64,000 nt of DNA, from positions 2,294,001 through 2,358,000 of the forward strand of contig CAVWCQ010000008.1 in assembly GCA_963753545.1 (NCBI GenBank). Direction: 5' to 3'. The notes under the pieces were generated by a model. The model saw only the letters and a list, made by a program, of their open reading frames with translations. It was not told where the DNA came from and ran no database searches. Below are positions 1 through 9,139 of this stretch, piece after piece (positions within the stretch are counted from its first letter, which is position 1; the number at the start of each line of letters is the position of its first letter). Position numbers and translations under genes: made by a program. This stretch comes from CAVWCQ01 sp963753545 (GTDB lineage: Bacteria; Chloroflexota; Anaerolineae; Aggregatilineales; Aggregatilineaceae).

Positions 1-50
1 GGGTTTCACTGCCTGGTGAATAGCTCATATTCAGGGTAAAGGGTTACGCT

Positions 51-1307
51 ATGGATTTCACTCGAAATGGTTCACCACGGGTGGTTGTAACTGGCATGGG
101 TGCGGTTACGCCACTGGGACGTCTCGCTCGATATTGGGAAAGTTTGCTTGCCGGGGTATCGGGAATTCGGCGGATTCAAAGTTTTGATCCTTCTGCGCTG
201 GAAGTTCAGATTGCAGGAGAGGTTTTGGACTTCGATCCTTCGCAATATTTCGATCACAAAGAAGCGCGTCGTGTAGGCCGCCCCGCTCAATTTGCGGTAG
301 CTGCTGCGCTAGACGCTCTTGAAGATGCAGGCTTAACGTTGGCCGATTTGGAACCCATTCGTGAACGCGTTGGGGTTGATTTTGGCTCGTCGATGGCTGC
401 ACACGATCTGGCTCAGCAAGCCTCATTCGGGTTCCGTTCAAAGGGTCGGCGGCCAGGTCCTTTTTCGCTTATTCAGGCCCTGCCGAATATTCCTGCCCAC
501 TACATTAGCCGCTTTACAGGAGCATTGGGACCGCTGGTTTGTATCTCGACGGCTTGTGCTTCGGGAACACACAGCATAGGGGATGGATTCAACCTGATTC
601 GCTATGGCCGCGCCGATCTCGTGTTCTCGGGCGGGGTCGAAGCCATGATCCTTGATTATGCAATTGCTGGCTTTATTTCCATGACGGCTCTAGCGACGGG
701 ATACAATGACAACCCAGCAGCGTCCAGCCGCCCCTTCGATGCAAACCGGAACGGCTTTGTTTTTGGCGAGGGCGCAGGCGTCCTGATTCTTAAATCAATG
801 GAACGCGCTGTGAAGCGTGGTGCGCGGATTTATGCCGAAGTGGTTGGCATGGCAACATCGTCGGATGCTTTCCATGTTGCCGCGCTCGATCCGGATGGCA
901 GTGGAGCGATGCGTGCCATGAGATGGGCACTTCAGGATGCCAAGTTGAGTTCCGAAGAAGTCAATTATATCAATGCTCACGGCACGTCTACGAAGGCGAA
1001 TGATGCGACCGAGACAAAGGCCATCAAAGGTGTCTTTGGGGAGCATTCCTATAATCTGGCGATTAGTTCGACCAAGAGCATGATTGGACATTTGCTAGGC
1101 GGGGCTGGTGCGGTGGAAGCAATTGCCACTGTGATGTCTATTTATCAGCAGAAAGTTCATCCGACTATCAATTACGAGACACCGGATCCCGACTGCGATC
1201 TGGACTATGTTCCAAACACAGCGCGTGATGTTAAGCTGCGATATGCGCTTTCGAATAGCTTTGGCCTCGGCGGGCAAAACGCCTGCGTTGTGTTTGCCGC
1301 ACTATAA
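51..1307 (+). CDS. fabF: Beta-ketoacyl-ACP synthase II
   Basis: Condensing enzyme of type II fatty-acid synthesis: joins malonyl-ACP to a growing acyl-ACP with loss of CO2, in the cytoplasm. The thiolase-fold motifs are all present: nucleophile Cys169 in STACASGTH, His310 in NAHGTSTKAND, Lys342 and His347 in TKSMIGHLLGGAGA. Length (418 residues) is normal for FabF/FabB. The start is the ATG at 51, preceded by an AAAGGG purine stretch 6-13 bases upstream. It probably continues a fatty-acid cluster lying left of the window. A strong hairpin terminator follows directly. Assignment as FabF rather than FabB is by overall resemblance. Confidence 0.93.
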   Translation: MDFTRNGSPRVVVTGMGAVTPLGRLARYWESLLAGVSGIRRIQSFDPSALEVQIAGEVLDFDPSQYFDHKEARRVGRPAQFAVAAALDALEDAGLTLADLEPIRERVGVDFGSSMAAHDLAQQASFGFRSKGRRPGPFSLIQALPNIPAHYISRFTGALGPLVCISTACASGTHSIGDGFNLIRYGRADLVFSGGVEAMILDYAIAGFISMTALATGYNDNPAASSRPFDANRNGFVFGEGAGVLILKSMERAVKRGARIYAEVVGMATSSDAFHVAALDPDGSGAMRAMRWALQDAKLSSEEVNYINAHGTSTKANDATETKAIKGVFGEHSYNLAISSTKSMIGHLLGGAGAVEAIATVMSIYQQKVHPTINYETPDPDCDLDYVPNTARDVKLRYALSNSFGLGGQNACVVFAAL

Positions 1308-1312
1308 GATAA

Positions 1313-1340
1313 GGGCCAGCAAGCTGCTGGCCCCTTTTTT
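1313..1340. terminator. Rho-independent terminator between fabF and the convergent transglycosylase
   Basis: Nine-base-pair stem GGGCCAGCA/TGCTGGCCC with a three-base loop, followed by C and six T. It lies 6 bases after the fabF stop and 11 bases from the stop of the convergent gene, so it may serve fabF chiefly. Confidence 0.85.
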
Positions 1341-1350
1341 ACACTCTCGC

Positions 1351-2145
1351 TTAATTGCTGGTCAGGGCTACGGCAGCTTGATTCTTCTCAAGCGCACGCT
1401 GGCTTTCATCTGCCCTTAGACAAAGGTTCTGTCCGCCCGCATTTAACCATTCTTGCAGCGTTGGACTTTGTTCCATTCCCGATATTGCTTCAGCGTAGAT
1501 GCGAGAGCCCCAGTAATAGTAGCGCTGCGTTTCACTGGCCCAGGTTGCCCACCCTTTATCGATAACCCCATGACCGCCGTTATAGCCCGCCATAGCTAAA
1601 CCAGCGTGCCCATTGGCTTGTTGCAGACCCTCTGTCAAATAGTTCAGGCCTCGCTTAGCATTCGTTTGCACGTCAAGCATGTCTTCACCAGGGTCGAAAT
1701 GAAAGGGCATAACCTGGAATAAGCCTTGCGCCCCGGCGGAAGATGAAATATTGGGATCGCCGCAGCTTTCAATCTGAATCACTGTAGCAATAAGGTTTGG
1801 GTCGATTTGATACAAAATTGCCCAGGCCTTAATCAGCGGCTCCCAATACAGTACCTCCGGTGTAAAGGCGCTGGATAGGGGCGAAACGGCGGCGTCAGGT
1901 CCCAGTGGACTCGATGCATAAAATGGGTGGTTTCTTTCGACAACCTCATAGCTCACTATCCCAGATGAATTGAATAGGGCTGCTGCACCAAGTGTGGCGG
2001 CAAATCCGGCTAGTCCACAGACCATCAAAATGATCGCTGAAATTCCCATCCAGGCTTGCTGGACAGTTGAATGCCGGACCGACTTTTTCCGTTTTGTATC
2101 TGTGTTTGAGGAAGATTGTTTGTGGGTTTGGCGCGCCTTTGGCAT
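1351..2145 (-). CDS. Membrane-anchored lytic transglycosylase (SLT domain)
   Basis: Predicted peptidoglycan lytic transglycosylase that cleaves the MurNAc-GlcNAc bond. The N-terminus is basic, followed by one membrane segment at about residues 33-57, so the enzyme domain should face outside. The SLT domain has the catalytic Glu126 in QIESCGD, then SAGAQGLFQVMPFHF and the AGYNGG motif. The C-terminal tail is short and unassigned. The stretch upstream holds a good minus-strand promoter and a LexA-like palindrome, which suggests damage-linked expression; this is an inference. No good Shine-Dalgarno precedes the ATG at 2145. Confidence 0.88.
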   Translation of the reverse strand: MPKARQTHKQSSSNTDTKRKKSVRHSTVQQAWMGISAIILMVCGLAGFAATLGAAALFNSSGIVSYEVVERNHPFYASSPLGPDAAVSPLSSAFTPEVLYWEPLIKAWAILYQIDPNLIATVIQIESCGDPNISSSAGAQGLFQVMPFHFDPGEDMLDVQTNAKRGLNYLTEGLQQANGHAGLAMAGYNGGHGVIDKGWATWASETQRYYYWGSRIYAEAISGMEQSPTLQEWLNAGGQNLCLRADESQRALEKNQAAVALTSN

Positions 2146-2157
2146 ATCACATCATTA

Positions 2158-2169
2158 GAACTTATGTTC
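2158..2169. promoter_or_regulatory. LexA-like palindrome upstream of the transglycosylase
   Basis: GAACTTATGTTC, with flanking A and T extending the arms to AGAAC/GTTCT. It matches GAAC-N4-GTTC, the core of the Gram-positive (DinR) LexA box. It lies 12 bases before the transglycosylase ATG and about 16 bases downstream of the -10 hexamer on the minus strand, a position where a bound repressor would block transcription. The same core recurs at the uvrB promoter in this window. Confidence 0.5.
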
Positions 2170-2185
2170 TTATTTCGATTTTATA

Positions 2186-2214
2186 AGCATACCATAAAGT
2201 AGCCTGACGGTCAA
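2186..2214 (-). promoter_or_regulatory. Sigma70-type promoter for the lytic transglycosylase
   Basis: Read on the minus strand: TTGACC (2214-2209), 17-base spacer, TATGCT (2191-2186). It points toward the transglycosylase ATG at 2145. The -35 matches 5 of 6 consensus bases and the -10 matches 4 of 6. Confidence 0.55.
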
Positions 2215-2309
2215 TATGCATCGCATAAGTTTTTTGTGAATAAGTAATGGATGGACAATGCCTCTGTGGAGCATTAAAATCCTCAGGATATCGAATGAAA
2301 GGTGCTGGA

Positions 2310-3653
2310 ATGGGTGACGAACTTACAGTTCATGTAATCGGCGGCGGACTGGCAGGGGCTGAGGCTGCCTGGCAAATTGCTGTTCGGGGCATTCATGTCT
2401 TATTGTATGAGATGCGACCGCGCTTGATGACTCCTGCTCATGTTTCAGGGAAACTGGCTGAACTCATCTGCAGCAATTCGTTGGGATCGAATTTGCCAGA
2501 TCGCGCGCCAGGGGTTTTAAAGGCCGAATTACGGCGGCTTGATTCGCTATTGATGCGGTGCGCAGATGAGACGGCTGTTCCTGCCGGGGGCGCTCTGGCA
2601 GTAGATCGGGAGGGTTTTGCGCAACTCGTTACGGAAAATATTGAAGCACATCCCCATATCACGTTAATTCGAGAGGAAGTTAAGACAATTCCTGCTGCTC
2701 CCTGTGTTGTTGCGACAGGACCATTAACGGCAGCAGCCCTATCCACGGAAATTGCACAGATGGTTGGTGAGAAACACCTGTACTTCTATGATGCGATTGC
2801 TCCTATGATCGAAGTTGATTCTATTGATTTCTCAACCGCGTTCCGTGCCAGCCGTTATGGTCGTGGAGATGAAGAGGCGGGTGACTATATCAACTGTCCC
2901 ATGACCAAAGAGGAATATGAACGTTTTGTGGCGGCACTGCTTGAAGCAGAGCGTATTGAACTTCATGAGTTTGAGCGAGAAGACCCGCACTTTTTTGAAG
3001 GGTGTTTACCCGTCGAGCAGATTGCGACGCGCGGTCCTAAATCGCTTGCCTTTGGCCCTATGCGACCAGTTGGGCTGATCGATCCGCGTACTGGAAGGCG
3101 TCCCCATGCTGTTGTTCAACTTCGGCAGGATAATCTGGCTGGAACGCTCTATAACATTGTCGGCTTTCAAACGAATTTGCGTTTTGGCGAACAGAAACGT
3201 ATTTTCCGCATGATCCCGGGTCTGGAACGCGCAGAGTTTGCCCGTTATGGGCAGATGCATCGCAATACGTTTCTAAATTCACCGCAGCACCTCAAGCCGA
3301 CCCTGCAATCCAAGCAGCGAGATGATTTATTTTTTGCTGGACAGATTACAGGAGTGGAGGGCTATGTTGGCAATATAGGGACAGGATTGCTTGCCGGAAT
3401 AAACGCTGCGCGGATAGTGCTTGGATATCCCGTTGTAGAGTTGCCATCCACGACATTGCTCGGAGCGCTGGTTCATTATGTTACACATGCCGATCCCGCA
3501 GATTTTCAACCTATGAAGGCCAATTTCGGGATTTTGCCAGCTCTAGACGCGGCACCAAAGAGCAAACGAGAACGTCAGCAAAAGTATGCGACGCGAGCGT
3601 TAGGAAGCCTGGAGGAATACTTGTCGAGCGTTTCAGGCCAGCATGGAATCTAG
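2310..3653 (+). CDS. trmFO: Methylenetetrahydrofolate--tRNA-(uracil-5-)-methyltransferase
   Basis: Folate- and FAD-dependent enzyme that makes m5U54 in the T-loop of tRNA. Near the N-terminus it has the dinucleotide-binding GGGLAGAEAAW; further on are EMRP, LICSNSLGSNLPD, and the C-terminal GVEGYVGNIGTGLLAG of the GidA/TrmFO family. Length shows TrmFO rather than MnmG. The frame is open back to an ATG at 2247 (468 residues), with further ATGs at 2295 and 2310. I choose 2310 because AAAGGTG lies five bases upstream and the FAD motif follows at once; this gives 447 residues, normal for the family. Stand-alone transcription is likely, divergent from the transglycosylase. Confidence 0.92.
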   Translation: MGDELTVHVIGGGLAGAEAAWQIAVRGIHVLLYEMRPRLMTPAHVSGKLAELICSNSLGSNLPDRAPGVLKAELRRLDSLLMRCADETAVPAGGALAVDREGFAQLVTENIEAHPHITLIREEVKTIPAAPCVVATGPLTAAALSTEIAQMVGEKHLYFYDAIAPMIEVDSIDFSTAFRASRYGRGDEEAGDYINCPMTKEEYERFVAALLEAERIELHEFEREDPHFFEGCLPVEQIATRGPKSLAFGPMRPVGLIDPRTGRRPHAVVQLRQDNLAGTLYNIVGFQTNLRFGEQKRIFRMIPGLERAEFARYGQMHRNTFLNSPQHLKPTLQSKQRDDLFFAGQITGVEGYVGNIGTGLLAGINAARIVLGYPVVELPSTTLLGALVHYVTHADPADFQPMKANFGILPALDAAPKSKRERQQKYATRALGSLEEYLSSVSGQHGI

Positions 3654-3705
3654 ACTGCGGATATAATACGAGTACAATCCAGCAGCATAAAAAGGGCAGG
3701 CAAAG

Positions 3706-5190
3706 ATGGAGCCGCTGAGCGTCTGGTTAAACGGACATAGAGATAAGGTAATTGCGGGTACGGTAGAACGGCTCTCTACCCGAGACGAACTTCGCCGGGG
3801 TGCGGAAGAACCAATACGAGACTTTTTCGATGGTTTGCTTCTGTCTTTGGACAGGAAGCACGAGGCATTAGAAAGTGTACTGCGCGGCTGGGTAGTTACC
3901 CGTCATGGCGCTCTTGCCCCGGACGCTTGCCCAGTTGGGCTGCTGCCGGTACTCGGTGCATTCAAACAAGCAGTTTGGTCTGAATTTCAGGCGGATCCTC
4001 CAGCAGCGGATGCTCTTTCATTAGCCGCGCAGTTTGATTCAATCGTTGATGACGCCGCTGTTATCCTGTCCAAAATGGAAGCGGCGGCTCTCATGGATGA
4101 ATTAAGTCATCAATTGGTAGCAGGTGTGGAAACCCATGCTGCGGATGATGCGAAAGAGAGTTTTGTATCTGTTGCTGCGCATGAGCTCAAAACGCCTTTA
4201 ACCGTTATCGAGGGCTACACGAATATGCTCAAGATGGATATTGCTGCGTCAGCGGCAGCAGCACCCCGTCTTGGAGTTATGGTTCAGGGCATTGAGAGCG
4301 GCATTACTCGTTTGCGCGACTTGATTGAGGATTTGATCGATGTCTCGCTAATCGAAATGAGTCTGATGGGGCTGGAAGTACAGCCGGTTTGGTTGCGACG
4401 CCTGTTTGATATTGCTGAGTTTGAATTGGCGACAGCGCTCCGGCAGCGAACCCTAACACTCGAAATCAACCGCGACTCGCTTCCTTCGCGCCCGATGCTT
4501 GCCGACGCCGAACGATTACTGCAAGCATTCCATAAAATTCTGATGAATGCGGTTAAGTACACTCCTGACGGGGGCCGGATTACGGTATCAGGTCAGGAAC
4601 GCGAAGGTTTTGTCGAGATTACGGTAGCAGATACGGGGATCGGCATCGAGCAGGATTATTTGGAGCGCATTTTTGATAAGTTTGCGATCCATGGCGATAT
4701 CACTCGCCACTCAAGCGGTAAGATAAAGTTTAAAGGCGGCGGTGCGGGCCTGGGATTAGCCATTGCCAGAGGGATTGTCGAGGCTCACGGGGGAACGATA
4801 TGGGCGGAAAGTCCAGGTCTTGACGAAACTCGTTTCCCTGGCAGCAGGTTCCATATTATGCTGCCTATGCGCGATGTTCGTACAGCCGAGGGGTCTGCTC
4901 CTCTACTTGTATCAACTCCTGAAAAGGCAGTAAATCCGCACATTCCTTCCGAAGCAAAGAGCGGTGATGCTGTGAAAGAGGCGACTCATACCGATGAAAA
5001 ACTGGCAGGTGGCGAAGTTCGAACCGGCCCTGCTGTAACCGCTGAAGCTACCCGGCCCGGCAGACCGCCCCTGGCAGAAATATTGCTCAAACAAACGCAG
5101 CAATCACCAATTGAAGAGCAGAAACTGGCGGGTGCACCGTCAACTGACAGTGATCAGGTGCTGAACAACGATAAAATGGACGAATCATAG
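3706..5190 (+). CDS. Soluble sensor histidine kinase
   Basis: Two-component histidine kinase without membrane segments, so it should sense a cytoplasmic cue or a partner. Residues 1-130 form an alpha-helical N-terminal region resembling RsbR/RsbU-type sensory domains (tentative). The dimerisation and phosphotransfer helix carries His159 in VSVAAHELKTPL. The ATPase part has an N box (KILMNAVKYTPDGG), a G1 box (VADTGIGI), an F box and a G2 box (GGGAGLGLAIARGIVEAHGG). The last 110 residues are low-complexity and probably disordered. No response regulator gene is adjacent; the nearest is at about 9.7 kb on the other strand. A TATAAT lies at 3662-3667, but no clear -35 is seen. Confidence 0.85.
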   Translation: MEPLSVWLNGHRDKVIAGTVERLSTRDELRRGAEEPIRDFFDGLLLSLDRKHEALESVLRGWVVTRHGALAPDACPVGLLPVLGAFKQAVWSEFQADPPAADALSLAAQFDSIVDDAAVILSKMEAAALMDELSHQLVAGVETHAADDAKESFVSVAAHELKTPLTVIEGYTNMLKMDIAASAAAAPRLGVMVQGIESGITRLRDLIEDLIDVSLIEMSLMGLEVQPVWLRRLFDIAEFELATALRQRTLTLEINRDSLPSRPMLADAERLLQAFHKILMNAVKYTPDGGRITVSGQEREGFVEITVADTGIGIEQDYLERIFDKFAIHGDITRHSSGKIKFKGGGAGLGLAIARGIVEAHGGTIWAESPGLDETRFPGSRFHIMLPMRDVRTAEGSAPLLVSTPEKAVNPHIPSEAKSGDAVKEATHTDEKLAGGEVRTGPAVTAEATRPGRPPLAEILLKQTQQSPIEEQKLAGAPSTDSDQVLNNDKMDES

Positions 5191-5207
5191 GAAGGAAGGT
5201 TTCTATC

Positions 5208-6543
5208 ATAAACCAGCAACCTGAAAACGGACCCCATCGAGCCATTCTGGTCGGTGTCGATATTAAGGGTAGCCGTCCTACGTTTACAGCAGAAGCTTCC
5301 CTGGACGAGCTAGCCTTACTGGCTGATACGGCTGGGATTCAGGTACAGGGAAGAATGATCCAACGTTTATCCCGTATTGAACCCGCTACATTCGTTGGTT
5401 CAGGCAAGCTTGAGGAGCTTAAGAAGGAACTTCCAGAGCAGAATGCGAATGTGATTATCTTTGATGATGAATTATCGCCTCGGCACCAACGAGAGTTGGA
5501 AAAAGCGTTTGGCGAGAACATTCAGGTCATTGATCGCTCGGCTCTGATTTTGGATATTTTTGCCCAGCATGCGCGTACTCGTGAAGGAAGTCTCCAGGTC
5601 GAACTGGCACAATACGAATATCGTTTGCCTCGGTTAACGCGCCAATGGACACATTTGGCCCGTCAGGCCGGTGGCGGAGCGGGGCGCGGCGGAACGGGTG
5701 GCGTTGGCTTGCGGGGCCCTGGTGAAACGCAACTTGAAGTAGATCGCCGTGAGATACGGCGTCGAATCACAAAACTAAAGGAAGAGCTGGAAGATGTCCG
5801 AGCGCATCGTGAGCGGCATCGTCTTCAGCGGGTTCGGGCAGGAATGCCTACGGTGGCTCTTGTCGGATATACGAATGCGGGCAAGTCGACGCTTTTGAAC
5901 GTGCTCAGCGGCGCGGACGTCTATGTGGCTGATCAGTTGTTTGCGACGCTTGATCCAACAACTCGCCGCGTTAAACTGCCTAGTGGTCGTGTAGTGCTGC
6001 TGTCAGATACAGTAGGCTTTATTCAGAAATTGCCCGTTGCATTGATCGCGGCCTTCCGCGCGAACTCTTGAAGAAGTCATTGAGGCGGATTTGCTACTTC
6101 ATGTGGTCGACGCGAGTCATCCACTCTCGTGGGACCAAATTGACGTAGTTGAGGATACGTTAGCTGAACTTGATGCGACACGAATCCCCAAAATCCTTGT
6201 ATTAAACAAGATCGACCTGGGCGAGAATGTTGGGCATACTGATTTTGCTGACTTAGGGTATCGTGAGGCTGTCCGAACCGCCGCGGCAAAGGCTCAGGGC
6301 CTTGATGAATTGCTGTTGGCCATTGAGCGCGGCCTCGCTGAGAATATGGTTCATATCTCGGTTCGAGTGCCATATGCCCTGGGGGAATTGCTTGGCGCTA
6401 TTCATAATATCGGTGTAGTCGAAGAAGAAACTCATACTCAGGATGGTGTTGAGATTCGGGCACTGGTTCCACCACGGCTTGCTGGCCGTTTACGGAATAT
6501 CTTGGCTGCCGCGGATGAAAAGGGGGGCGAAACGAAGCCGTGA
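5208..6543 (+). CDS. hflX: Ribosome-associated GTPase HflX (frameshifted)
   Basis: HflX-family GTPase that binds the 50S subunit and splits stalled ribosomes. Two open segments (5355-6071 and 6091-6543) form one protein: the N-terminal HflX domain with FVGSGKLEEL, the glycine-rich linker, G1 GYTNAGKST, G3 DTVGFI and G4 NKID. The frame changes at about 6063-6064, where removing one A in GCGAACTC restores FRATLEEV. Conserved N-terminal sequence (ILVGVDIKG, LDELALLADTAGI) lies upstream of the first in-frame ATG at 5355, so translation must start earlier. GGAAGGAAGG at 5190-5199 is followed by ATC (5205) and ATA (5208) but no ATG, GTG or TTG. Either the start is unusual or a base is wrong. The stop overlaps the next gene by four bases. 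Confidence 0.85.
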
Positions 6544-6929
6544 GGCAAATAATCCGCTTTTTGTTGAAGGTTGTGTTGCTTCCATTCCGCATAGTGAGCT
6601 ATCTCTTTCTGCGCGTGTTGGGGAAAGTGGCTGCTCCTGTCGTAGCGCGCATTGACGCTTCCTCTTTCTTAAGCAACTGGATCAACCAGATTTCGTCCTC
6701 TATGGCGACGCAGCGTGGCATGCTCCTGATGATCGGCACGGGCATGTTGGTTGTAAGTCTGGTTGCAAACGCACTGGTCGTAGTGATTATGGTTGCTACG
6801 AAAAGTTTTGATCGGACTCTCTACTGGCTGTGTATCCCGTTTGGTCTGATGCATATTGGTGTCCTCCTGGGATTCACCGGAACTATGCTGGCTACGCCCT
6901 TGGGCCAGGGTTACAAAGACAACAAGTAA
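6540..6929 (+). CDS. Small membrane protein, function unknown
   Basis: 129-residue protein not assigned to a family. It starts with GTG at 6540 inside the end of hflX (GTGA overlap), which indicates translational coupling. The N-terminus is hydrophobic and basic (MRQIIRFLLKVVLLPF), and there are two strong membrane segments at about residues 60-85 and 95-118. No catalytic motif is visible. A terminator follows directly, so it is the last gene of the hflX unit. Confidence 0.6.
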   Translation: MRQIIRFLLKVVLLPFRIVSYLFLRVLGKVAAPVVARIDASSFLSNWINQISSSMATQRGMLLMIGTGMLVVSLVANALVVVIMVATKSFDRTLYWLCIPFGLMHIGVLLGFTGTMLATPLGQGYKDNK

Positions 6930-6931
6930 GA

Positions 6932-6964
6932 AAAGACAGCCTCATGCAGATAGGGGCTGTCTTT
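6932..6964. terminator. Bidirectional terminator
   Basis: Ten-base-pair stem AAAGACAGCC/GGCTGTCTTT with a 13-base loop between the small membrane protein gene and the convergent recombinase gene. The A/T-rich arms give a U-run in both directions. Confidence 0.75.
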
Positions 6965-6970
6965 CTCCTT

Positions 6971-8401
6971 TTACGAATCTTCCTCATTTCTGCCCGGAAG
7001 TCGAGTGTTTCTGACGGCTTCATCGACACGTAATGGGTCCGTATGGGCATAATATGCTCGCGTTGTCTCTACGGAACGGTGTCCTAGATACTCCTGTACA
7101 ACATCTAGCGATTGCCCCGCGTTGATCAGTTGAGTTGCTCGCCAATGTCGGAAATCGTGCGGTGTAATGTCGCCTAGCCCTAAGGCATGAGCTGCTCGTT
7201 GTACAATACGCCAGGCGACAATGCGGCTCATCCTGCTCCCATCGTAGCGGGAGTCGTGGCTTATGAACAGGGGGACGTGTCCCTGAGCGGTCGCCCGTAG
7301 AGTTGCACCACGCGTGTGGATATAGGCACGAATAGCAGGAAGTGCGTCAAGGAAGCGAAGATAGTAGGTATGTCCACCTTTGCCAAGTACTTCAATACGC
7401 AACACTTCATTTTCATTGAGGTATCGCTCTGGAAAGTTATCCAGGTTGAGACTAAGCAATTCGCTGATTCTGCCGCCTGTTTCAGCCAGAGAATGGAGCA
7501 AAGCACAGTTTCGCAGCCGGGTGAGTTCCCACTGCTTAATGCGTTCAGTGTTTGCATCCGATCGATTCAATGAACGTGGCATCTGTTGAGTATCGTAGTA
7601 GTAAATGACCTCCTCGATATGATCAGGAGGCCGTGGTGGGCCACTACGAGTTGGACGTGCTTGCATTTCGTCACGGACGATTCGTTTTGCTTTGGATAGT
7701 GGAAACGCCCTTGAAAGCCAACCGTAGTCATCCAGGAATTGCAGCCAGTTTTGGATGCCAGCAATACGCAGTTCGACAGTAGCTGCTTTATAGGGCCGAT
7801 GATCGCCGCTCTTGCTAGCTCCAGGGGAAAGGAGCCATTGTGCAAACTGGAGAAGAATGGTTGCATCTGCTTCTCCAAGGGCAGTCAAAGGAATATCTTC
7901 CGGTGTTGCGTAAATTCGTTGGATGGGCAGCATAGTAGCAGACGTTTTATCACTCAGAAATTCGAAGAATAATTCGATTGCTCTTCTGTAGGAAGAAACG
8001 GTATGAGGAGATTTCAATGTTGCGCGATTTAGGTAATGATCGCGGGCCTGTCCCATTGTCATCTCGTTGCTCTGCTGGGATAGATGTGATCGTACAAACT
8101 GTCGGAGTGCTTGTTCGCGATTGGACGTGAAGTCCACAAGATTTAGTTCGTCAAGGTACCAGGGTATAGAACTTACAGTTTCGAATAGTATGGGATAAAC
8201 GACAACAGATGACTGCTTCGCATGACTGACGGAATGCAACACATTTGCCGCTGCTATCGTGTTTGGCGTAACAATGATAAGAAGCGCCTCCATCGTCGAA
8301 AAATCTAACTCCTCTGATGAAAGGAGTGCCGCGTCCCTTATTTGCTCCTGAAGCCACTGGGCATGGTGATTGTCATCCGGTGAACAGGCGATAGCGAACA
8401 T
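6971..8401 (-). CDS. Tyrosine recombinase with N-terminal TIR-like domain
   Basis: 476-residue site-specific recombinase. The ATG at 8401 is chosen over one at 8440 because GGAG lies eight bases upstream (8410-8413) and the first domain begins directly there. Residues 1-108 resemble a TIR domain: a first strand MFAIACSPDD, then EALLIIVTPNTI, the strand VVVYPILF and the ending WYLDELNLVDF. The glutamate normally found in the WxxxEL/A helix (catalytic in NADase TIRs) is absent; the segment reads NVLHSVSHAK. Residues 115-240 are a SAM-like core-binding domain. Residues 295-460 are the catalytic domain with the full set: Arg311, Lys341, His415-x-x-Arg418, His441 and nucleophile Tyr450. It stands alone beside a 700-base gene-free AT-rich stretch; no excisionase or cargo gene is seen. 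Confidence 0.85.
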   Translation of the reverse strand: MFAIACSPDDNHHAQWLQEQIRDAALLSSEELDFSTMEALLIIVTPNTIAAANVLHSVSHAKQSSVVVYPILFETVSSIPWYLDELNLVDFTSNREQALRQFVRSHLSQQSNEMTMGQARDHYLNRATLKSPHTVSSYRRAIELFFEFLSDKTSATMLPIQRIYATPEDIPLTALGEADATILLQFAQWLLSPGASKSGDHRPYKAATVELRIAGIQNWLQFLDDYGWLSRAFPLSKAKRIVRDEMQARPTRSGPPRPPDHIEEVIYYYDTQQMPRSLNRSDANTERIKQWELTRLRNCALLHSLAETGGRISELLSLNLDNFPERYLNENEVLRIEVLGKGGHTYYLRFLDALPAIRAYIHTRGATLRATAQGHVPLFISHDSRYDGSRMSRIVAWRIVQRAAHALGLGDITPHDFRHWRATQLINAGQSLDVVQEYLGHRSVETTRAYYAHTDPLRVDEAVRNTRLPGRNEEDS

Positions 8402-8440
8402 AGTGATTACTCCATTTGTGCGTAACATAAGAAGTATCAT

Positions 8441-9139
8441 GTATCATTTCAATCATTATGTTACATAGATTGCTAGGGCAGCGCAAATCAGGCACCCCAC
8501 CCTCGACTAGTTATCCCACATCGATGTAGATCAAAACATGAGGGCAGATTCGCTTGAAAGGGGTACCTGCTAGTTGCAGTTATACGCAGGAAGTGATTTT
8601 GCCAGCAGAAATCCTTCTGACAGCTTCATTGCTGCCCACTCATCCACTCATCTGCTCATATCTGTTTACAGGAAATTCTTCGCATGAAAGGTAAGGTTCG
8701 CATGCAGTCATCGATTGAAAAAATGAGCTTATTTATCGTGGCGCGATTGTGAACAATATCACAAGAGTGAGTTCTGATAGCCGCATACTCATGTAATAGA
8801 CAGTGTGTTATCGAGACATATGTTGATTATTATAAATACGGGAAAATCCTTTCAAAAGGCTCTGTTAGTAGTTACGACATATGTGTAATATTAGAATTCG
8901 GTGGCAAAATGAGGCTGTTTTTACTCAAAATCAATGAGCTTCCTCAAAAAATAAGGGTTTTAACAGGCCCTTTTGTCTACTTGGCAAAATTTAAAGTAAG
9001 AGGAAGTAGGATGAGGGATTTTACTTCTTAATGACTATACGAAAAAACTGCTCTAAAAGGACATTTTGAGTCATTCCTTCCCTCTATCTCTTCTATTTTT
9101 AGAGATTATTCTTGATTTTAAAGACTGACTATACGAACA
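8441..9139. other. AT-rich gene-free region upstream of the recombinase
   Basis: About 700 bases without a supportable gene, clearly more AT-rich than both flanks. The 8-mer ACTATACG occurs at 9034-9041 and 9128-9135; a third copy at 9204-9211 lies inside the tail of the adenosyltransferase gene. The first two belong to a 12-base direct repeat TGACTATACGAA (9032-9043 and 9126-9137). Two GACATATGT-like palindromes lie at about 8815-8885. It could be the scar or the recognition region of an integrated element; no attachment site could be defined. Confidence 0.4.

Noticed and set aside
5208..6543. Programmed frameshifting in hflX
   Set aside because: No slippery heptamer or following structure stands out, and the same type of one-base shift recurs in unrelated genes.
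6971..9139. Complete prophage or integrative element
   Set aside because: Only the recombinase gene is present; no structural, replication, excisionase or cargo genes and no defined att repeats.
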